From assembly GCA_964535575.1 (NCBI GenBank), contig CAZHTC010000011.1:1-64000 (forward strand): 64,000 nucleotides of DNA, in the 5' to 3' direction. The notes below the pieces were generated by a model. The model was not told the origin of the DNA and searched no databases. It saw nothing but the letters and a program-made list of their open reading frames with translations. The translations under genes and the position numbers were made by a program. Source of the DNA: JAGPCK01 sp964535575 (lineage in GTDB: Bacteria; Bacteroidota; Bacteroidia; UKL13-3). Shown piece by piece: positions 58,275-64,000 of this stretch; the stretch's first letter is position 1; each line of letters starts with the position of its first letter.

Positions 58275-60257
58275 ATGCTTCGCAAATTTTTCAGAAAGCT
58301 GTTTCATTTTTTACCGGCACCGGTTCAGTTCATTCTGCTGGTTTATGTGCGCGGACTTATTATTTTCTCTCTGTTCAGAGTAGTGTTTTTTGTGACCTCT
58401 CTGAGCCTGATGGAAGACATGATATTGAAAGCAAAAATTTTATTTAACTGGTGGGGTTTTGAAAAAGGCGTATTGTTCGACTCGGTGGTGAGTTGCTATT
58501 TGCTTGCACTTCCGGCTCTTGTTTTAACCGTGGCGTGGGTGGCAGGGTATAGTAACACAGCTAAGCTTTACCGCGTTTCGTGGTATTACCTGGTGGTGAT
58601 GTATTCGCTGGCGTTTTTTACCTGTGCAGCCGATATACCGTATTTTCATTACAACTTTTCGCGCCTCACGGCAGCCGTATTTAACTGGATGGGCACACCC
58701 GGTTTTGTGGTGAGCATGATTGTGCAGGAGCCAAGTTACTTTATTTACTTTTTTCTTTTTGTGGCCCTGTTGTGGGTATTTGTGCGGGTTACCAAAAAAA
58801 GAATTCAGCCCTTTTTTCATCACGAATCAGGCAAAGTTGCGCTAGCCCGCACGCCTTTGTTTTATGCCAAGCGCATATCGGTGGCCTTGTTGTTTTTGTT
58901 TGTGGTGTTTATGGGGATACGTGGTCGCAAGCAGGCCCCCATTCGCATTGAAAATGCATTTGTGTGCAACTATGCTTTTCCCAACCAGCTTGGATTAAAT
59001 CCGGTGTTTACCTTAATGGTAAGCTACTTTGATAAAATTGTTTTGATAAACGAACAGGAAGCCATCGCCAATGTGCGCACTTTTTTTGGTACGCAGCATT
59101 CGGGTTATGAATCGCCTGTGGCGCGCAAAATGATGTACGAAGGAGAGCCCGTAAAAAAGAACGTGGTGCTGGTGCTTATGGAAAGCATGTCGGCCAACAA
59201 AATGGGGCGCTACGGAAACAAACTTAACCTTACACCTACCCTGGATAGTCTGGCAAAAATATCCCTGTGTTTTGACCAGATTTTCTCGGCAGGCAAACAT
59301 ACCTACAATGGCATTTATGGAACCCTGTTTTCATATCCGGCATTTATGCGCGAACATTCCATGAGTGTGTTAAAGGTTCCGTACTACAGCGGATTTCCGT
59401 GGGTGATGAAACAATACGGATACACCAATACGTATTTTACCACACACTTCGAAATGTTTGACAATGCCGGAGGGTTTCTTTCCAAAAATTATTTCGACCG
59501 CATCATTGCGCAAAAAGATTATCCCAAAAGCAAAGCACATTCTATTTTCGGGGTGCCCGATCATTATATGTTTGAGTTTTCTATACCTAAAATAAGGGAG
59601 GTATCGCAACAGGGAAAACCATTTTTTGTAACCATGCTTACCACCAGCGACCACGGCCCGTATGTATTGCCTAAGAACATAAAGTTTACTCCTAAGCCCG
59701 GAGCCATTCAAACCCAAATTGTAGAATATGCCGATTGGTCCATAAGGCATTTTTTGGAACTGGCCCAAAAAGAAGCATGGTACAGCAACACGGTATTTAT
59801 TTTTATTGCCGATCATGGCGGAGTAGTGGGCACTTCTCCTTACGATATGCCGCTGAGTTACCACCACGTTCCGCTGATTATTTTTTCTCCAGACACTTCG
59901 TTTATAAAACCACAGGCTTATGATATGACGGGCGGACAAATTGATGTTTTCCCGACTGTGATGGGATTGCTAAAACTAAGTTATGTAAACAATACCTTCG
60001 GCATTGATTTGCTCAGGGAAAAACGGCCATACATTATGTTTTCGGCCGATGATAAAATTGGTTGCATAAACCACCATCGTTTTTATGAATGGAGGCAGCA
60101 TGGCGAAGAATCGTTTTATGACTATACAACCAACAACCCCGAAAACTATTTCACTGCCGAACGGGCAAAAGCCGACAGCATGAAAACCTATGCCATGAGC
60201 ATGATACAATGCAGCAAGTGGATGGTGGAGCATAACCTGTGCGGACCATTACGGTAA
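58275..60257 (+). CDS. LTA-synthase-like membrane sulfatase-fold protein
   Basis: A 660-residue protein with about five N-terminal membrane helices (up to residue 215) and an extracytoplasmic alkaline-phosphatase-fold domain. The catalytic loop HTYNGIYGTLFSYP carries the likely nucleophile Thr; VLVLMESMSANKMG and FIADHGGVVG hold metal ligands, with TSDHGPYV between them. In Firmicutes such enzymes build lipoteichoic acid; in Gram-negative bacteria they are known to transfer phosphoglycerol or phosphoethanolamine to envelope sugars. The donor here is unknown. Confidence 0.88.
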   Translation: MLRKFFRKLFHFLPAPVQFILLVYVRGLIIFSLFRVVFFVTSLSLMEDMILKAKILFNWWGFEKGVLFDSVVSCYLLALPALVLTVAWVAGYSNTAKLYRVSWYYLVVMYSLAFFTCAADIPYFHYNFSRLTAAVFNWMGTPGFVVSMIVQEPSYFIYFFLFVALLWVFVRVTKKRIQPFFHHESGKVALARTPLFYAKRISVALLFLFVVFMGIRGRKQAPIRIENAFVCNYAFPNQLGLNPVFTLMVSYFDKIVLINEQEAIANVRTFFGTQHSGYESPVARKMMYEGEPVKKNVVLVLMESMSANKMGRYGNKLNLTPTLDSLAKISLCFDQIFSAGKHTYNGIYGTLFSYPAFMREHSMSVLKVPYYSGFPWVMKQYGYTNTYFTTHFEMFDNAGGFLSKNYFDRIIAQKDYPKSKAHSIFGVPDHYMFEFSIPKIREVSQQGKPFFVTMLTTSDHGPYVLPKNIKFTPKPGAIQTQIVEYADWSIRHFLELAQKEAWYSNTVFIFIADHGGVVGTSPYDMPLSYHHVPLIIFSPDTSFIKPQAYDMTGGQIDVFPTVMGLLKLSYVNNTFGIDLLREKRPYIMFSADDKIGCINHHRFYEWRQHGEESFYDYTTNNPENYFTAERAKADSMKTYAMSMIQCSKWMVEHNLCGPLR

Positions 60258-60297
60258 AGAAGTCGGTGCCCGAACATAAAGTTGATAACAAAACATT

Positions 60298-60305
60298 TAT
60301 ATTTG
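60298..60305 (+). promoter_or_regulatory. -7 promoter element of the polysaccharide deacetylase gene
   Basis: TATATTTG matches TAnnTTTG and ends 22 nt before the ATG at 60328. A TTG at 60282-60284 is only 13 bp away, too close for a -33 element. Confidence 0.4.
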
Positions 60306-60327
60306 TATAAATTAAAACATTGTTGCC

Positions 60328-61227
60328 ATGAAAGTATGCTTGCAAAAAAAGATTTGTGCCCTAGCTTTCTCTATGTTGTTATTTATCTTTTCCGGATGTT
60401 CGCAGACCGGAGAAAATCAAGTAACAGTGGATGATACCGAAGTCCCAACAAACAGCATGAAAAATCATGTGTGCAGTCCTGCTGAAGTACAGGACCAAAC
60501 CAAACAAACTGCCGGAAGCGGGTTTAAAATTCTCATTCTGATGTACCATAACATCGTTACCGGGATTCCAACGAGTGAATACGACCGCAAAAAAAGTGAT
60601 TTTGAAAATGATTTAAAATTTCTAAAAAGCAAAAATTACCAGTTTATCAGCTTCGAAGACTTATTAAAAATAAAAGCCGGGCAAATGCAGCTCACTTCCA
60701 ACGCCATTATCTTGTCATTTGACGATGGATATGCTTCATGGTACACCAAGGCTTTTCCTTTGTTAAAAAAGCACAACTTACCCGCCACTTTCTTTATTGT
60801 ACCGGAGTGGATTGGCACACCTAATTATATGAAATGGCCTGAAGTGTGGAATATAAGAAGTTACAAAAACACACAAAATCAGAGTTTGTTCTCTATCCAT
60901 TCACATACCGCCTCTCATCCCTTCCTGAAAAAATGGGGAGAAGGAAAAGATCCTGCTATTTGGCAAAATTTCTTAAACCTGCAACTGGGAGAATCGCGTG
61001 ATTGGATAGTGGACATTACCCAACAACCTTCCCTGTTTCTTGCGCTTCCGTATGGTGATGGCGCTGGCGATAGCACCATTATTGCCACAGCCAAAAGTAA
61101 AGGCTACGATGGTATCAGAACCTCGGTGCGTGCTTCTTTTACAGAAGATAATATTGATTTGTTTAACCTGCCGAGTGTAGTGATTCTCTCTACAGCCAAG
61201 ATAAATACGGTTGAGAACTATTTTTAA
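60328..61227 (+). CDS. polysaccharide deacetylase lipoprotein
   Basis: A 299-residue lipoprotein (MKVCLQKKICALAFSMLLFIFSGC; lipobox IFSGC) with a NodB-type deacetylase domain. SFDDGY (catalytic Asp and metal Asp) and HSHTASHP (two His ligands) are intact, preceded by the ILMYHNIV strand typical of the family. It would remove acetyl groups from N-acetylated sugars in the periplasm or at the surface. It lies 70 bp after the LTA-synthase-like gene. Confidence 0.9.
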   Translation: MKVCLQKKICALAFSMLLFIFSGCSQTGENQVTVDDTEVPTNSMKNHVCSPAEVQDQTKQTAGSGFKILILMYHNIVTGIPTSEYDRKKSDFENDLKFLKSKNYQFISFEDLLKIKAGQMQLTSNAIILSFDDGYASWYTKAFPLLKKHNLPATFFIVPEWIGTPNYMKWPEVWNIRSYKNTQNQSLFSIHSHTASHPFLKKWGEGKDPAIWQNFLNLQLGESRDWIVDITQQPSLFLALPYGDGAGDSTIIATAKSKGYDGIRTSVRASFTEDNIDLFNLPSVVILSTAKINTVENYF

Positions 61228-61242
61228 TTCCGGTATCGCCAA

Positions 61243-62202
61243 TTACCGAACCACCAATCGCTGAGTTTCGTTAACGCGATTGCTTTGGATGTTGAGGTAA
61301 TAGACCCCACGAGGCAATAAGCTCAAGTCAATGGCAAGTTGTTTGTTTGCGTTGGTGGCACTAAAAACTTTCTTTCCAGATATATCATAAAGGGTGCACT
61401 CCGCATTGTTTACCTCATTGCCTAATATTATGGTAACCATGTTGTGAGCCGGATTTGGATACAAACGCATGGCATTGTCCGCGGGGATTTGTTTGGTTCC
61501 TGCTGCAAACTGAGGAACAAAGCGGTAAACGCTTCCATCCTTGGGCGTATCATCGAGCGTTTTAGGAGAAGAAATATCTGCTGCCGATACATCAGGGTTG
61601 TCAGATTGGCCGGAAAGTTCGAGCGAATAGGTAAAACCCGTTAGGTCTGTTTTAGGTAGAAACAGGCCAATAATGGGGCCGCTTTTAGTATCATAGGCCA
61701 ATGAATCATTTACAATATTACTGCTACCCATATGTACTTCAATGGCATTATCCAACTCATACAGCCATACCTGAAAATTGACAAAAGCAGAAGGAGCATC
61801 ATTAAAAAACCCGGCATTTTTGAACTCAATCTTTAATATACGGAAAAGGCTGGTGTTCTCTACCTGATAAGATACCGGAGAAAGCGAAACCGTGGTTCCT
61901 TTGCTTACCAAATCTGCTCCAAATGCACGCAGGTAAAGCCCCGGGGTGTCGTTGTTAAAGTTAATAAATCCGCTGCCATCAGCAAATACGTTGCTGCATG
62001 TATAGCCCATAAATTTAAAAGCAAAAGGAACCGGAATCTGGAAGACCTCTTCGTCCCATATCACGGTTGTGTCAGAAACTACAACCGGACTTGTTAGATT
62101 GGCATAAGATGCAGTACTTTTGCTAAAGTTATAAGAAACCTGTGCCTCAGCATCGATCAAGCAAAGCAGGCATAAGGTGGAAATCAGAAAAAAACGTTTC
62201 AT
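61243..62202 (-). CDS. secreted protein with T9SS type A sorting domain
   Basis: A 319-residue protein with a signal peptide (MKRFFLISTLCLLCLIDAEAQ), a beta-sandwich body of about 200 residues (PFAFKFMGYTCSNVFADGSGFINFNND), and a C-terminal type A sorting domain (MRLYPNPAHNMVTIIL, LPRGVYYLNIQS, TQRLVVR). Export by the type IX system and attachment to the surface follow; the function of the body is unknown. It is convergent with the deacetylase gene, 15 bp apart. Confidence 0.88.
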   Translation of the reverse strand: MKRFFLISTLCLLCLIDAEAQVSYNFSKSTASYANLTSPVVVSDTTVIWDEEVFQIPVPFAFKFMGYTCSNVFADGSGFINFNNDTPGLYLRAFGADLVSKGTTVSLSPVSYQVENTSLFRILKIEFKNAGFFNDAPSAFVNFQVWLYELDNAIEVHMGSSNIVNDSLAYDTKSGPIIGLFLPKTDLTGFTYSLELSGQSDNPDVSAADISSPKTLDDTPKDGSVYRFVPQFAAGTKQIPADNAMRLYPNPAHNMVTIILGNEVNNAECTLYDISGKKVFSATNANKQLAIDLSLLPRGVYYLNIQSNRVNETQRLVVR

Positions 62203-62222
62203 ATCCGGACTATAATCTTAGG

Positions 62223-62230
62223 CAAAAGTA
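62223..62230 (-). promoter_or_regulatory. -7 promoter element of the T9SS type A gene
   Basis: TACTTTTG on the minus strand ends 20 nt before the ATG at 62202 and matches TAnnTTTG. The 144-bp divergent gap 62203-62346 holds nothing else recognisable. Confidence 0.35.
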
Positions 62231-62346
62231 ATTACAACGTACAATAAAATACGTAAAATATTTAAATAGGGTCCTCTATAGAAGAATTAAACTTAACTTA
62301 ATAAATAAGTAATTACTTTGAAGTAACACAAACATACCCAGAAAAA

Positions 62347-64000
62347 ATGAATCGCATACTCCTTCTGCTGGCAATTGTCTGGCTCCCTTTTAAACAATTA
62401 CAGGCACAATGCAACCCAAATGACTCGGTGCCATTTAGTGTTGACTCAACTCACCTTACCGTGTGGAACGGAACCCGATACGTACCCTTTTTTGTAAAAG
62501 GCATTAATCTGGGTGCTGCAATACCGGGTAAGTTCCCGGGAGAACTGGAAGTTACCAAACAGCAATATGCAAACTGGATTGTAGAAATGAAGGAAGGAGG
62601 ATTTAACTGTATCCGACTTTACACTCTTCATTTTCCCCACTTTTACCAGGTGCTCGATTCCATTAACGATGCTAACCCGCAAAACCCGATGTATATTTTT
62701 CAGGGAGTATGGCTGGATGAAGATGTTCCCAATTACCATCAGGATGTGTATGAACTTACTTCTGTGTTTGATCAGGAGATAAATAATAATATTGATTGCA
62801 TGCACGGCAATAAATTTATACCCCAACGCGTGGGAAAAGCGTGGGGAACCTATGCCACTGATGTATCAAAATGGGTGATGGGTTATGTAATAGGCCGTGA
62901 AGTTTTTCAGGACGAAGTGTTAAACGCCAATCTTAACCATGCAGGCACCAATTCGTTTACGGGGCCGCGTATTTCCATCAGCGCAGCTACACCCACCGAA
63001 GCGTGGGTTGCCGAGCGGCTGAATCATCTGGTTACTTACGAATATCAGTTTTATCAAACCATGAGGCCGGTAAGTTTTTCGAGCTGGCCCACCCTCGACC
63101 CGCTGGCCCACCCCGAAGAGCCCAACCGCGTAGAAGACACAGCTTGGGTAAATCTTTCCAACCTTGATATCAGCAAAGCGCCTGCAGGATATTTTGCCAG
63201 CTACCACGCCTACCCGTATTACCCCGATTTTATGAGCAACGACCCGAAGTATGCAAATTTTACGGATGATGCTGGGCAAAACAGCTACCTGGGATATCTT
63301 ACTTTTTTAAAACAGGCCTACAATAAATTTCCACTCATCATTGCCGAGTACGGAGTTCCCTCCAGCTGGGTGTCGGCTCACTTTGCCCAAAGCGGCATGC
63401 ACCACGGGGGCTTTGACGAAAGGCAGCAGGGAGAAAACAATATGCGTATTTTGCGCAATATGGAAGCTGCAGGCTGCGGGGGCGGGATGACCTTTGCGTG
63501 GATTGACGAATGGTTTAAACGCACCTGGATTGCCGACCCGCTGGATTACGATGCCGACAGCCGCATTTTGTGGCATAACCTTACTTCGGCCGAGCAAAAC
63601 TTCGGACTGGTAAGTTTTCAAAAACAAAATGCCCTGCAAAACTGGCAAAGTTTTTCTCCCGGCTCATCGGTTACCACTATTAAAGCCTCGGCCAATTATG
63701 ATTTTTTTAAACTGCGACTTGATTTGGCAAATGCCCTTGGCCTCCCCGATACGCTTTGGATTGCATTCGATACCTATGCCGGTTCGCTGGGCGAATCTAC
63801 ACTTCCCGAAGGGCAAACCGTGAGCAACCGGGCAGAGTTTGCCCTGCGCATCACCAACTATTCGGCCGAGCTGTTTGTAACCGAAGCATATGATTTATTT
63901 GGCATATGGCATGGCACCACCACAGCCTCGCAGGTATTTCACTCGGTGGTGAGCAACGGAGGTAAATGGAATCTGGTGCGTATACGCAACAACAGTGTGT
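62347..64000 (+). CDS. secreted TIM-barrel glycoside-hydrolase-like protein, 3' end cut off
   Basis: At least 551 codons run off the right edge. ATG 62347 gives a signal peptide (MNRILLLLAIVWLPFKQLQA). The body starts like family 2/5-type glycosidase TIM barrels (FFVKGINLGAAIPGKFPGE, then EGGFNCIRLYTLHFPHFYQ) and shows IIAEYGVPSSW, whose Glu is the likely nucleophile, and GMTFAWIDEWFKRTW. The usual acid/base NE pair is not evident: VMGYVIGREVFQDEV stands there. A beta-rich domain begins near residue 430. Substrate unknown. Confidence 0.78.
   Translation, partial: MNRILLLLAIVWLPFKQLQAQCNPNDSVPFSVDSTHLTVWNGTRYVPFFVKGINLGAAIPGKFPGELEVTKQQYANWIVEMKEGGFNCIRLYTLHFPHFYQVLDSINDANPQNPMYIFQGVWLDEDVPNYHQDVYELTSVFDQEINNNIDCMHGNKFIPQRVGKAWGTYATDVSKWVMGYVIGREVFQDEVLNANLNHAGTNSFTGPRISISAATPTEAWVAERLNHLVTYEYQFYQTMRPVSFSSWPTLDPLAHPEEPNRVEDTAWVNLSNLDISKAPAGYFASYHAYPYYPDFMSNDPKYANFTDDAGQNSYLGYLTFLKQAYNKFPLIIAEYGVPSSWVSAHFAQSGMHHGGFDERQQGENNMRILRNMEAAGCGGGMTFAWIDEWFKRTWIADPLDYDADSRILWHNLTSAEQNFGLVSFQKQNALQNWQSFSPGSSVTTIKASANYDFFKLRLDLANALGLPDTLWIAFDTYAGSLGESTLPEGQTVSNRAEFALRITNYSAELFVTEAYDLFGIWHGTTTASQVFHSVVSNGGKWNLVRIRNNSV

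Overview
The window looks like chromosomal DNA from a free-living member of the Bacteroidota. The evidence is type IX secretion (T9SS) C-terminal sorting domains of both type A and type B, Bacteroidota-typical families (DUF4292, DUF4270, DUF2911, MutL with a degenerate endonuclease motif, a short GlgA-like protein beside panC, BshA for bacillithiol), many SusD-style short lipoprotein signals, and repeated matches to the Bacteroidota -7 promoter element TAnnTTTG. I cannot place it below phylum with confidence. No rRNA, tRNA, CRISPR array or insertion sequence was seen. Gene density is high, and many gene pairs overlap by 1-70 bp.

Layout. 1-3.75 kb: a truncated gene end and small secreted proteins and lipoproteins, including a BamE-like one and a beta-helix lipoprotein. 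3.85-5.7 kb: panD, a YbhN-type flippase and an ADP-heptose-type adenylyltransferase. 5.7-12.35 kb (minus): a cell-envelope operon running polysaccharide flippase, dut, sugar nucleotidyltransferase, TPR protein, DUF4292 lipoprotein, EnvC-like LytM factor. 12.5-15.4 kb: a TPR protein and pheS. 15.4-15.8 kb: an AT-rich, repeat-bearing intergenic stretch. 15.8-24.6 kb (minus): Ig-like lipoprotein, methyltransferase, mnmG, a T9SS type B protein and an M16 peptidase pair. 24.7-30.4 kb: a pseudouridine synthase with a long basic tail, bshA, and a NagZ/beta-lactamase-fold fusion. 30.5-35 kb: mutL, two rhomboid proteases and an EEP-family protein. 35-49.4 kb: amidohydrolase paralogues, a DUF2911 protein, a Na+/solute symporter with an overlapping 32-codon membrane ORF, a PIG-L deacetylase, a T9SS-exported arylsulfotransferase, lutB and panC. 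49.5-54.6 kb: GlgA-like, DUF4270, DAHP synthase, glmS. 54.6-56.7 kb: a small accessory stretch (sulfotransferase, MntA/HepT toxin-antitoxin pair, unknown protein). 56.8-64 kb: mce, an IscA-like protein, an LTA-synthase-like sulfatase, a polysaccharide deacetylase, a T9SS type A protein and a truncated TIM-barrel glycosidase-like gene.

The most striking non-coding signal is beside mnmG. A perfect 16-bp parS centromere site (TGTTTCACGTGAAACA, 20144-20159) sits in the mnmG leader. A second parS-type core lies 50 bp further upstream, at the exact centre of a perfect 44-bp palindrome (20195-20238) that also looks like a bidirectional terminator. parS sites normally cluster near the replication origin, so this window may be origin-proximal. 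The structured AT-rich gap at 15431-15794 carries three copies of AATACACA/TGTGTATT and is a weak oriC candidate. No parA, parB, dnaA or rsmG gene is in the window.

Much of the gene content concerns the envelope: peptidoglycan remodelling and recycling (EnvC-like, NagZ fusion, glmS), surface glycans (flippase, nucleotidyltransferase, heptose adenylyltransferase, LTA-synthase-like protein, deacetylase) and secreted T9SS cargo. The pantothenate genes panC and panD, which I recall as neighbours in many relatives, are 44 kb apart here, each with part of the usual neighbourhood.
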